Origin: Kerstersia similis
GTDB taxonomy: Bacteria; Pseudomonadota; Gammaproteobacteria; Burkholderiales; Burkholderiaceae_B
NCBI RefSeq assembly: GCF_965139615.1
Contig: NZ_CBCSIQ010000003.1
Location: 1-64,000 of the forward strand
DNA length: 64,000 bases
Reading direction: 5' to 3'
In this document: piece by piece, positions 27,147 to 35,457 of the stretch
How positions within the stretch are numbered: the stretch's first letter is position 1
How the letters are laid out: every line of letters begins with the position of its first letter
Notes under the pieces: model-generated
Database searches by the model: none
Told to the model about the DNA's origin: nothing
The model's input: only the letters and a program-made list of their open reading frames with translations
Translations under genes and position numbers: made by a program

Positions 27147-28015
27147 CAACGCACCCCGCCACGGCGCTGCTGCCAGGATTGCAACAGGTTGATCAACAGC
27201 AACAACAGGAACGAAGCCACCAGCAGCACCGTGGAGATGGCTGCCGCGCCGGCGTAATCGAAGCGCTCAAGCCTGGAGACGATCAGCAGCGGCGCAATCT
27301 CCGACACCATGGGCCGGTTGCCGGCAATGAATACCACCGAACCGTATTCACCCACCGCACGCGCGAACGCCAGGGAAAAACCCGTGAGCAACGCCGGCAG
27401 CACCGCCGGAAACAACACATGCAGAAAGGTCTGCCAGCGGCTGGCGCCCAGGCTGGCAGCCGCTTCCTCCAGCTCTTTTTCCACATCTTCGAGCACCGGC
27501 TGCACCGTGCGAACCACGAAAGGCAGCCCGATGAAAATCAAGGCCACCACCACGCCCGCCGCGCTATAGGAAATCTTCCAGCCGAAGAACTCGTACAAGG
27601 GCTTGCCCAGCCAACCCTTGGTGCTGTAGAGATAGCTGAGCGCAATGCCGGCCACGGCGGTCGGCAGGGCGAATGGCAAGTCCACCAGTGCATCCAGGAT
27701 CCGCTTGCCGGGAAACGAGTAACGTACCAGCACCCAGGCCACGATCATGCCGAACACCAGGTTGACGAAGGCAGCCAGCAAGGCGGCGCCGAAAGTCAGC
27801 CGGTAGGCGGCCAGCGCCTGCGGGGTGCCCACTGCCGCCAGAAAGCCGTCCCAGCCCAGCCCCGCCGCCTTGATCGGCAAAGCCGCCAGCGGGATCAGCA
27901 CCAGCAGGCTCAGGTACACCACCGTAAAGCCCATGGACAGGCCAAAGCCCGGCAACACGCCGGGGCTGCGGCGCCGGCGCGTGGTCACGGAAGCATTCAA
28001 TGTCGTTGCCGTCAT
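27146..28015 (-). CDS. cysT: Sulfate ABC transporter permease CysT (CysU)
   Basis: Partner permease of CysW, 289 aa, with about six helices. DLPFALPTAVAGIALSYLYS and the EAA loop EEAAASLGASRWQTFLHV are family blocks, and ARAVGEYGSVVFIAGN closes the core. I chose ATG 28015, preceded by GGGGACGAG; the frame remains open to a TTG at 28033. It begins 18 bp after sbp. Confidence 0.94.
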   Translation of the reverse strand: MTATTLNASVTTRRRRSPGVLPGFGLSMGFTVVYLSLLVLIPLAALPIKAAGLGWDGFLAAVGTPQALAAYRLTFGAALLAAFVNLVFGMIVAWVLVRYSFPGKRILDALVDLPFALPTAVAGIALSYLYSTKGWLGKPLYEFFGWKISYSAAGVVVALIFIGLPFVVRTVQPVLEDVEKELEEAAASLGASRWQTFLHVLFPAVLPALLTGFSLAFARAVGEYGSVVFIAGNRPMVSEIAPLLIVSRLERFDYAGAAAISTVLLVASFLLLLLINLLQSWQQRRGGVR

Positions 28016-28033
28016 GCTCGTCCCCGGCTGCAA

Positions 28034-29056
28034 TCAGCTGCCCGGCTGATAGATCTGGTCGAAGGTGCCGCCATCGCCAAAGTGCTCGGCCTGCGCTTTG
28101 CGCCAGCCGCCAAACACATCGTCGATAGTGATCAGCTTGACCTCGGGGAATTGGCTGGCGTACTTGGCCGCCACCGCTTTGTCGATCGGACGGTAGTAGT
28201 TCTGTGCGATGATTTCCTGCGCTTCGGGCGTATAGAGCCACTCCAGGTAAGCCTGCGCCACCTCACGCGTGCCCTTGCGATCGACAACCTTATCCACTAC
28301 CGCGACCGGCGGCTCGGCCAGGATGGACAAAGAAGGCACGACAATGTCGAATTCGCCTTCACCCAGTTCCTTCTGGGCCAGGAATGCCTCATTCTCCCAG
28401 GCCAGCAGCACATCCCCCACACCCTTCACAAAAGTAGAGGTCGAACCGCGCGCCCCGGTATCCAGCACCGGTACGTTCTTGTAGAGCTGGCGCACGAAGT
28501 CCTGCGCCGCCTTCTGGTCGCCGCCGTTCTTGTCCAGCGCATAGGCCCAGGCGGCCAGATAGTTCCAGCGTGCGCCACCGGATGTCTTGGGATTCGGCGT
28601 AATCACTTCCACGCCCGGCTTGACCAGATCATCCCAATCCTTCAGGCCTTTGGGATTGCCTTTGCGCACCAGGAATACGATCGTGGAGGTATAGGGCGAG
28701 CTATTGCTGGGCAAGCGTGCCTGCCAGTCCTGCGCCAGCTGGCCGCGATCGGCAATGGCGTCAATATCGTAGGCCAGCGCCAGCGTCACGACATCTGCAT
28801 CCAGGCCGTCAATGACGGAACGCGCCTGGCGGCCCGAGCCGCCATGAGACGGGCGGATGGTCACGGTGTCACCGGTCTGCTGCTTGTAAACCTCGCTGAA
28901 CTGCTCATCAATGGCGCGATACAACTCACGCGTCGGGTCATAGGACACGTTCAGCAGCGTCCACGACTTGCCCTCGGCATGCGCGGCGGCAAGCGGGGCC
29001 AGGACAGACGCTGCAATCACACCCGCAGCCAGCAGAAACTTATTTCCAATAGACAT
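28034..29056 (-). CDS. sbp: Periplasmic sulfate-binding protein
   Basis: Binds sulfate and delivers it to CysTWA. The 340-aa precursor has a signal peptide (about 27 residues, ending AAAHA) and mature blocks LLNVSYDPTRELY, SHGGSGRQARSVIDGLDADVVTLAL and NPKTSGGARWNYLAAW that line the sulfate site in Sbp/CysP proteins. ATG 29056 follows GGAGTCCTCAAA. First gene of the sbp-cysTWA-cysHDN cluster; regulation by CysB is expected from the family but no site is proved. Confidence 0.94.
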   Translation of the reverse strand: MSIGNKFLLAAGVIAASVLAPLAAAHAEGKSWTLLNVSYDPTRELYRAIDEQFSEVYKQQTGDTVTIRPSHGGSGRQARSVIDGLDADVVTLALAYDIDAIADRGQLAQDWQARLPSNSSPYTSTIVFLVRKGNPKGLKDWDDLVKPGVEVITPNPKTSGGARWNYLAAWAYALDKNGGDQKAAQDFVRQLYKNVPVLDTGARGSTSTFVKGVGDVLLAWENEAFLAQKELGEGEFDIVVPSLSILAEPPVAVVDKVVDRKGTREVAQAYLEWLYTPEAQEIIAQNYYRPIDKAVAAKYASQFPEVKLITIDDVFGGWRKAQAEHFGDGGTFDQIYQPGS

Positions 29057-29193
29057 TTTGAGGACTCCGTTCATGGCAGGAACGGGTCAGTGTGCTACGC
29101 CCGCAAATAAAAACGAACGAAGCAATTTTCCATTGCTCATCCCCATTAGGCATAAGAATTTCTGGATATGAGCTAATACCTGCCGGGGTGATA

Positions 29194-29208
29194 TACTCCC
29201 CCCCAGTA
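29194..29208. promoter_or_regulatory. FrmR/CsoR-type operator
   Basis: TACT-CCCCCCC-AGTA is a 15-bp inverted repeat around a seven-C run, the A/T-G-tract-A/T pattern of FrmR/RcnR/CsoR operators. It ends 21 bp before the frmR start codon, where FrmR would block transcription of frmRA until formaldehyde modifies it. Confidence 0.75.
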
Positions 29209-29229
29209 CATAACCAGACCTGCTCACCT

Positions 29230-29490
29230 ATGCCCTATACCCCCACTGAAAAACGCAAGGCCGCTGCGCGCGTACGCCGCATCCAGGGCCAGGTCGAAGC
29301 CTTGGGGCGCATGTTGGACAGCAACGCGCCCTGCAGCGATGTACTGCAACAGATCGCCGCCCTGCGCGGTGCCGTCAACGGCCTGATGTCCAGCGTGCTG
29401 GAAAGCCATCTGCGCGAAAGCCTGGCACCGGTCGCGCCGCAGGAAACTGTGGACGACGCCATCGGCCTGGTGCGCTCCTACCTGAAATAA
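29230..29490 (+). CDS. frmR: Formaldehyde-responsive repressor FrmR
   Basis: An 86-aa all-helical repressor of the DUF156/CsoR-RcnR-FrmR family. Pro2, Cys35 (NAPCSD) and His60 (ESHL) are all in the family positions; Pro2 and Cys35 are the residues crosslinked by formaldehyde in E. coli FrmR, favouring formaldehyde rather than metal sensing. ATG at 29230 gives the needed Pro at position 2, which decides the start. It lies just before frmA and after the C-tract operator. Confidence 0.9.
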   Translation: MPYTPTEKRKAAARVRRIQGQVEALGRMLDSNAPCSDVLQQIAALRGAVNGLMSSVLESHLRESLAPVAPQETVDDAIGLVRSYLK

Positions 29491-29526
29491 TCTCCGGCCT
29501 GCATGGCCGCCACCCAAGGAAACCTG

Positions 29527-30639
29527 ATGATCAAATCTCGTGCCGCAGTTGCCTTCGAAGCCGGCAAACCGCTGGAGATCGTCGAAATCGACGTAGAACC
29601 GCCACGCAAGGGCGAAGTCCTGGTGAAAATCACACACACCGGGGTCTGCCATACCGATGCCTTCACCCTCAGCGGCGATGACCCGGAAGGCATTTTCCCG
29701 GCCGTGCTGGGCCATGAGGGCGCAGGCGTCGTGGTGGAAGTCGGCGAAGGCGTCACCTCGCTGCAAGCCGGCGACCACGTGATCCCGCTTTACACCGCCG
29801 AATGCCGGGAATGCAAATTCTGTCTGTCCGGCAAAACCAACCTGTGCCAGAAGGTACGCGCCACCCAGGGCAAGGGCCTGATGCCCGACGGCACCACGCG
29901 CTTTTCCTATCAGGGCAAACCCATTTATCACTATATGGGCTGCTCGACGTTCAGCGAGTACACCGTCGTGCCGGAAATCTCGCTGGCCAAGTTCAATTCA
30001 GCGGCCGACCATGAAAAAGTCTGCCTGCTGGGCTGCGGCGTCACCACCGGCATCGGTGCGGTGCACAACACTGCCAAGGTCAAGGAAGGCGATACCGTCG
30101 CCGTGTTCGGCCTGGGCGGCATCGGCCTGGCCGTGATCCAGGGCGCCGTGCAGGCCAAGGCTGGCCGCATCATTGCCATCGACACCAATCCGGGCAAATT
30201 CATTCTGGCTCGCGCCATGGGCGCCACTGATACCATCAACCCGAAGGACTATGACCGCCCCATTCAGGATGTCATCGTGGAAATGACCGATGGCGGCGTG
30301 GACTTCTCTTTTGAATGCATCGGCAACGTGCATGTGATGCGCGCGGCGCTGGAATGCTGCCACAAGGGCTGGGGCGAGAGCATCATCATCGGCGTGGCCG
30401 GCGCCGGCCAGGAAATCAGCACCCGTCCCTTCCAGCTCGTCACCGGGCGCGTCTGGCGCGGCTCGGCCTTCGGCGGCGTAAAGGGCCGCACGCAGTTGCC
30501 CGGCATGGTGGAAGATGCCATGGCAGGCAAGATCGACCTCGATCCGTTCGTCACGCACAAGCTGCCGCTCGACGAGATCAATGAAGCCTTCGATCTGATG
30601 CACGAAGGCAAGTCGATTCGCACGGTAATTCACTTCTGA
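29527..30639 (+). CDS. frmA: S-(hydroxymethyl)glutathione dehydrogenase (class III ADH)
   Basis: Oxidises the formaldehyde-glutathione adduct with NAD+. The 370-aa zinc enzyme shows HTGVCHTDAFTLSG (catalytic Zn), GHEGAGVV, the structural-zinc cysteines in ECRECKFCLSGKTNLC, and GLGGIGLAVIQGA (NAD fold). AAGGAAACCTG precedes the ATG. It is 36 bp after frmR. The usual partner S-formylglutathione hydrolase is not next to it. Confidence 0.96.
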   Translation: MIKSRAAVAFEAGKPLEIVEIDVEPPRKGEVLVKITHTGVCHTDAFTLSGDDPEGIFPAVLGHEGAGVVVEVGEGVTSLQAGDHVIPLYTAECRECKFCLSGKTNLCQKVRATQGKGLMPDGTTRFSYQGKPIYHYMGCSTFSEYTVVPEISLAKFNSAADHEKVCLLGCGVTTGIGAVHNTAKVKEGDTVAVFGLGGIGLAVIQGAVQAKAGRIIAIDTNPGKFILARAMGATDTINPKDYDRPIQDVIVEMTDGGVDFSFECIGNVHVMRAALECCHKGWGESIIIGVAGAGQEISTRPFQLVTGRVWRGSAFGGVKGRTQLPGMVEDAMAGKIDLDPFVTHKLPLDEINEAFDLMHEGKSIRTVIHF

Positions 30640-30675
30640 TGACAGGCGGCCAGCCCTGGCCGCCCGCCCATGTAA

Positions 30676-30712
30676 CAAGGCCCCGGCGCAGGAATGCTGC
30701 CCCGGGGCCTTG
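30676..30712 (+). terminator. GC-rich hairpin after frmA
   Basis: CAAGGCCCCGG (30676-30686) pairs perfectly with CCGGGGCCTTG (30702-30712) around a 15-nt loop, 37 bp after the frmA stop and before the convergent ilvD. Only a weak T-tract (CTTTC) follows. Probable terminator, perhaps bidirectional. Confidence 0.6.
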
Positions 30713-30770
30713 CTTTCATGGGTACCGCAAAGCGGGGATACCCCCTGCTCCTGCCAAGAGGCCGCGAAAC

Positions 30771-32636
30771 TTACTTGCGACGGATCTGGCTGATATCGCG
30801 GACCGCCCCCTTGTCGGCCGAGGTCGCCAGGGCCGCATAGGCTTGCAGCGCCAGCGACACATAACGCTCGCGATCTACCGGCTTCCAGGCATCATCGCCA
30901 CGCGCGTCCATGGCGTCACGACGCTGCGCCAGCACTTCATCGGACACATCCAGGTGAATCCGGCGCTCCGGGATGTTGATCAGGATGCGGTCGCCATTCT
31001 CGATCAGGCCGATATTGCCGCCTTCCGCCGCTTCGGGGGACGCGTGACCGATCACCAGACCGGACGAACCACCGGAGAATCGGCCATCGGTAATCAGGGC
31101 GCACACCTTGCCCAGCCCCTTGGACTTCAGGTACGAAGTGGGGTACAGCATTTCCTGCATGCCCGGGCCGCCCTTGGGGCCTTCGTAGCGGATCACGACC
31201 ACATCATGCGGCTTGACCTCGTCGCCCAGAATGGCCGTCACGGCATCGTCCTGGCTTTCGTACACGCGCGCCGTGCCTTCGAAAATCCATTGGCTTTCAT
31301 CCACGCCGGCGGTTTTGACAATGCAGCCCCGCTCGGCCAGGTTGCCAGACAGCACGGCCAGGCCGCCATCACGCGAATACGCATGCTCATAGTCGCGGAT
31401 GCAACCTTGCGCGCGATCCAGATCCAGGCTGGCGAACTCCGCCGACTGGCTGAAGGCCTGCGTCGTGCGAATGCCGCCGGGCGCCGCGCGATAGAAACGT
31501 TGCGCCTCTTCACTGGCGTGGCCACCGGCCACATCCCAGTTGCGCAGGGCGTTGCCCAGGGTGCCGCTGTGAATGTTGGGCACATCCAGATGCAACAGGC
31601 CGGCACGGGACAGTTCGCCCAGAATGCCGATCACGCCACCCGCACGGTGCACATCTTCGATGTGGAACTTGTCGGTCATAGGCGCGGCCTTGCACAGGCA
31701 GGGCGCCACACGCGAAATACGGTCGATGTCCGCCATCGTGAAATTCACGCCGGCTTCCTGCGCAGCGGCCAGCAGGTGCAGCACGGTATTGGTGGAGCCG
31801 CCCATGGCCACATCCAGCGTCATGGCGTTTTCAAAGGCCTTGAACGTGGCGATATTGCGCGGCAGCACAGACTCGTCGTTCTGTTCGTAGTAACGACGGC
31901 ACAGATCGACGACCAGGCGGCCCGCCTCTTCAAACAGGGTTTTGCGCCAGGCATGGGTCGCGACGATGGTGCCGTTGCCCGGCAGCGACAGACCCAGCGC
32001 TTCGGTCAGGCAGTTCATCGAGTTGGCGGTAAACATGCCGGAACAGGAGCCACAGGTCGGACAGGCACTGCGTTCGACCTCTTCGGCTTCCGCATCGGTC
32101 ACGTTGGGGTCGGCGGCCTTGATCATGGCGTCGATCAGATCCAACTTGGCGATGACCTTCACCGTGCCAGGCTCATGAATTTTGCCGGCTTCCATCGGGC
32201 CGCCGGACACGAAGACCACCGGAATGTTCAGGCGCATCGCCGCCATCAGCATTCCCGGCGTGATTTTGTCGCAATTGGAAATGCACACCATGGCATCGGC
32301 GCAATGCGCATTGACCATGTACTCCACCGAGTCGGCGATCAGGTCGCGCGAGGGCAGCGAATACAGCATGCCGCCATGCCCCATGGCAATCCCGTCGTCA
32401 ATGGCGATGGTGTTGAATTCCTTGGCCACACCGCCCGCCGCCTCGATTTCCTTGGCGACCAGGGCGCCCAGGTCGCGCAGATGCACGTGGCCAGGGACAA
32501 ACTGCGTGAAAGAGTTCACGACAGCAATGATGGGTTTGCCAAAGTCGCCGTCCTGCATGCCGGTGGCGCGCCATAGAGCGCGAGCACCAGCCATGTTGCG
32601 GCCATGGGTGGATGTGCGGGAACGATAATGCGGCAT
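30771..32636 (-). CDS. ilvD: Dihydroxy-acid dehydratase
   Basis: Third common enzyme of valine/isoleucine synthesis, 2,3-dihydroxy-acid to 2-oxo-acid. The 621-aa protein keeps Cys122 and Lys124 in ISNCDKITPG and Cys195 in CPTCGSCSGMF, at the same numbers as E. coli IlvD. It lacks the extra N-terminal Cys of the [2Fe-2S] subgroup (FVPGH at that place), so it is E. coli-like. ATG 32636 (MPHYRSRTSTHGRN) is the conserved start. Monocistronic here. Confidence 0.95.
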   Translation of the reverse strand: MPHYRSRTSTHGRNMAGARALWRATGMQDGDFGKPIIAVVNSFTQFVPGHVHLRDLGALVAKEIEAAGGVAKEFNTIAIDDGIAMGHGGMLYSLPSRDLIADSVEYMVNAHCADAMVCISNCDKITPGMLMAAMRLNIPVVFVSGGPMEAGKIHEPGTVKVIAKLDLIDAMIKAADPNVTDAEAEEVERSACPTCGSCSGMFTANSMNCLTEALGLSLPGNGTIVATHAWRKTLFEEAGRLVVDLCRRYYEQNDESVLPRNIATFKAFENAMTLDVAMGGSTNTVLHLLAAAQEAGVNFTMADIDRISRVAPCLCKAAPMTDKFHIEDVHRAGGVIGILGELSRAGLLHLDVPNIHSGTLGNALRNWDVAGGHASEEAQRFYRAAPGGIRTTQAFSQSAEFASLDLDRAQGCIRDYEHAYSRDGGLAVLSGNLAERGCIVKTAGVDESQWIFEGTARVYESQDDAVTAILGDEVKPHDVVVIRYEGPKGGPGMQEMLYPTSYLKSKGLGKVCALITDGRFSGGSSGLVIGHASPEAAEGGNIGLIENGDRILINIPERRIHLDVSDEVLAQRRDAMDARGDDAWKPVDRERYVSLALQAYAALATSADKGAVRDISQIRRK

Positions 32637-33019
32637 GCTGGTCTCAACGAGCGGAAATGACAACGCCGCGCCAGTGTGGGCGCGGGCAAGGTGCAAATAC
32701 AGCGAACGAATTTTTAATAATACGCTGTATAGCGCCAATCTTGCACAAAACCCTTGCCATTGGCACGACTTCAGCGACCAAAATGGCGCAAGTGATTCCC
32801 ACTATCGCTGCCGTGCCATGCCTGGGCAGCAAACCACCCCGGCAGACCCGATACCCCTACTCTGTTCATGGTAGCGATAACCCGTACTGCGGCCTGCTCG
32901 CACAATGAGGGATACTTGCCGCAGAACCCCGACCTGGCCAGCCAGCGCTCCCAACGCGTCTGACTGGCCTTGTTGTTTTGCCTGCCACTCATTCCTGCCG
33001 GACCGCTCCTGCCCCAGCC
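32637..33019. other. Divergent region between ilvD and the EamA gene
   Basis: No gene is seen. The part from 32690 to 32770 is AT-richer than its surroundings and should hold the ilvD promoter. It contains an imperfect dyad with 7-bp arms TACAGCG (32698-32704) and CGCTGTA (32723-32729) around an AT-rich centre, a possible regulatory site or leader hairpin. No clean -35/-10 pair could be assigned. Confidence 0.4.
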
Positions 33020-33934
33020 ATGCAAATCCGAAAGCCCGTCGATGGCGCCGCCACCGCCACCATGTTGCTGCTTTGCCTGATCTGGGGCATGCAGCAGGTT
33101 TCCATCAAAGCGATTGCGGCTGATGTCGCCCCGGTTCTGCAGGTTGCCCTGCGCTCCGGCGTGGCGGCGCTACTGGTATTGCTATGCAGCCGCCTGTTCC
33201 TGCGCGAACGCTGGCTACCCGGTATCGGCCTGGGCCCCGGACTGGTCGCGGGCCTGCTGTTTTCCGTGGAGTTTCTCTGTGTGGCGCTCGGACTGCGCTG
33301 GACCAGCGCCGCGCATATGTCCGTCTTCCTCTATACCGCCCCCATCTTCGCGGCCATCGGCCTGCACTGCAGGCTGCCGGAAGAACGCCTGCAACGGCTG
33401 CAATGGGTAGGCATCGCGCTGGCATTTGCCGGCATCGTCATCACCTTTCTCGGGCCGCAGGATCCCAAGAACCTGGCTGCCGCCCCCAATCCGCTGCTGG
33501 GCGACCTCTTCGGCCTGGCCGCCGGATTAACCTGGGGGCTGACCACGATCACCGTCCGTGTGACCCGGCTGAGCGAAGCCCCGCCTTCGCAAACCCTGTT
33601 CTACCAATTAGCCTGCGCCTGCGCCCTGCCCCTGGCATTTGCCTACGGTACGGACCAGATCCATTTCAATGGAACGCCACTGGCCTGGGCCAGCCTGAGC
33701 TTCCAGACCATCGTGGTCTGCTTCTTCAGCTATTTCACCTGGTTCTGGCTGCTGCGCCGCTATCTGGCGGCACGACTGGGGATCTTGTCCTTCATGAGCC
33801 CACTGTTCGGCGTCGCCATGGGCGCGCTGCTCCTGGACGAACACCTGGATGCATCATTTCTCATCGGTGCCGTGCTGGTGCTGTCCGGCATGGTGATCGT
33901 CAACGGCCACACGCTGATCCGGCGCAAACGCTGA
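33020..33934 (+). CDS. EamA/DMT-family transporter
   Basis: A 304-aa inner-membrane protein with about ten hydrophobic helices and the internal duplication of EamA exporters (first half LLLCLIWGMQQVSIKAIA; second half FGLAAGLTWGLTTITVRV). The family exports amino acids, metabolites or drugs; the substrate cannot be told. ATG 33020 is preferred to an upstream TTG, though its ribosome binding site is weak. Followed by a strong terminator. Confidence 0.87.
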   Translation: MQIRKPVDGAATATMLLLCLIWGMQQVSIKAIAADVAPVLQVALRSGVAALLVLLCSRLFLRERWLPGIGLGPGLVAGLLFSVEFLCVALGLRWTSAAHMSVFLYTAPIFAAIGLHCRLPEERLQRLQWVGIALAFAGIVITFLGPQDPKNLAAAPNPLLGDLFGLAAGLTWGLTTITVRVTRLSEAPPSQTLFYQLACACALPLAFAYGTDQIHFNGTPLAWASLSFQTIVVCFFSYFTWFWLLRRYLAARLGILSFMSPLFGVAMGALLLDEHLDASFLIGAVLVLSGMVIVNGHTLIRRKR

Positions 33935-33939
33935 ACAAC

Positions 33940-33974
33940 AAAAAACCACCAAGGCATAGCCTGGGTGGTTTTTT
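33940..33974. terminator. Bidirectional rho-independent terminator
   Basis: An AAAAACCACC arm and a GGTGGTTTTTT arm flank a 13-nt loop; A- and T-tracts on both sides let it work for the EamA gene (plus) and for tRNA-Pro (minus). Confidence 0.9.
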
Positions 33975-34013
33975 CAGTTTCTTCCGAGTGACCAGACCTA
34001 CCGCAAAGATAGG

Positions 34014-34090
<77 letters not shown>

Positions 34091-34139
34091 GAAAGAAATC
34101 AACTATAAATCGAATTTTACCGGCTGTCAACAAAGAGGC

Positions 34140-35105
34140 TTAACTTTTACGCGTGACGGCGAACTCGCTAAACGCCAGCAAGGAATCGCGGAAAGGCGTA
34201 TCCGGCAATTGCGCCAGCGCATCACGTGCGATAGCCGCTTCGGCATCTGCGGCACGGCGCGTATGCTGCAAGGCATCCGTGGCATGAATGGCTTCTGCCA
34301 CCGCCGCGAAGTCCCCTTCGCCTTTTTCGATCGCGCTGCGCACCAGCTGGCATTGCTCGGCCGTCCCCACTTCCATCACCCGGATCAAGGGCAGCGTCGG
34401 CTTGCCTTCACGCAAGTCGTCCCCGACGTTCTTGCCCAGCGCCTGCACATCGCCGCCATAATCCAGCACATCGTCGATCAGCTGGAATGCCGTACCGATA
34501 TGACGGCCATAGGCAGCGGCGGCTTCTTCCTGCTCCGGCGTGGCGCCGGCCAGCACGGCCCCTACCTGCGTGGCGGCCTCGAACAGCTTGGCGGTCTTGT
34601 AGCGCACAACCTGCAGATAACGCTCTTCCGACACATCCGGATCATGCACATTGAGCAGCTGCAGCACTTCGCCCTCGGCAATCACCGTCGTTGCGCCCGA
34701 GAGGATGGACATGGTGCGCATGGAGCCGCCCGCCACCATCATCTCGAAGGAACGGCTATACAGATAGTCGCCCACCAGCACGCTGGCTGCATTGCCGAAC
34801 ACGGCATTGGCCGTATTCCGGCCACGACGCAGATCGGACTCATCCACCACATCATCATGCAGCAGCGTGGCCGTATGGATGAACTCCACCACTGCGGCCA
34901 GCAAATGATGATTCGTTCCCTGATAGCCTAAGGCACGCGCCACCATCAGCAACATGGCAGGCCGCATGCGTTTGCCACCCGCACTAATGATGTAATCGGC
35001 AATGGTACGGATCAGCACCACATCGGAATTCAGCCGGGCCCGGATCACGGCATCCACCGATTTCATATCATCGGCGACAGGGGCAAGCAGCTCGGACAGG
35101 CTCAA
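34140..35105 (-). CDS. ispB: Polyprenyl (octaprenyl) diphosphate synthase
   Basis: Makes the isoprenoid side chain of ubiquinone. The 321-aa trans-prenyltransferase has GGKRMRPAM, the first Asp-rich motif LLHDDVVDESDLRRG near 83, and the second QLIDDVLDYGGD near 209. It starts with TTG at 35105 (AGGATGAACC upstream); the nearby ATG is in another frame. Chain length (C40) is assumed from the family. Confidence 0.93.
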   Translation of the reverse strand: MSLSELLAPVADDMKSVDAVIRARLNSDVVLIRTIADYIISAGGKRMRPAMLLMVARALGYQGTNHHLLAAVVEFIHTATLLHDDVVDESDLRRGRNTANAVFGNAASVLVGDYLYSRSFEMMVAGGSMRTMSILSGATTVIAEGEVLQLLNVHDPDVSEERYLQVVRYKTAKLFEAATQVGAVLAGATPEQEEAAAAYGRHIGTAFQLIDDVLDYGGDVQALGKNVGDDLREGKPTLPLIRVMEVGTAEQCQLVRSAIEKGEGDFAAVAEAIHATDALQHTRRAADAEAAIARDALAQLPDTPFRDSLLAFSEFAVTRKS

Positions 35106-35457
35106 GGTTCATCCTGGAAAGGGTGGCGGCGGCACGACCCGCACGCGCGAACAACACAATTCCGGGCGCATCCTGCAGACTCCGCCGCGAGACAGCATCA
35201 CCGGAAACAAAATTTATCAGCCTGCGATTATACGGTGCCCAGGATTTCAAGCCATTACCGTCATGCCGGGTGGTGCTCGCGCATGAGTGCTGCGCCATGT
35301 CAAACAGCCTGCATGACAGACCAGGAGGACCGGGCCGAATTGATCGTATGATGCAGACATCCCCCTGGATTTGAACCTGCCCGATGGCCGCCATGCCATC
35401 ATCCGCCCGCCTGCCTTCAGGCCAGGCCGGCCTGCCCACCGTCGGAGCGTACGGCCC
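35106..35457. other. Divergent region between ispB and the HD-GYP gene
   Basis: No gene or clear promoter recognised. The HD-GYP reading frame stays open back to 35371, but that part shows no protein-like conservation and the first good start is at 35458. In many betaproteobacteria the rplU-rpmA-obg genes lie opposite ispB; they are not here. Confidence 0.4.

Noticed and set aside
30639..32576. 645-codon open frame on the plus strand
   Set aside because: Antisense to ilvD, whose cysteine ligands and length are exact; the plus frame has no family features.
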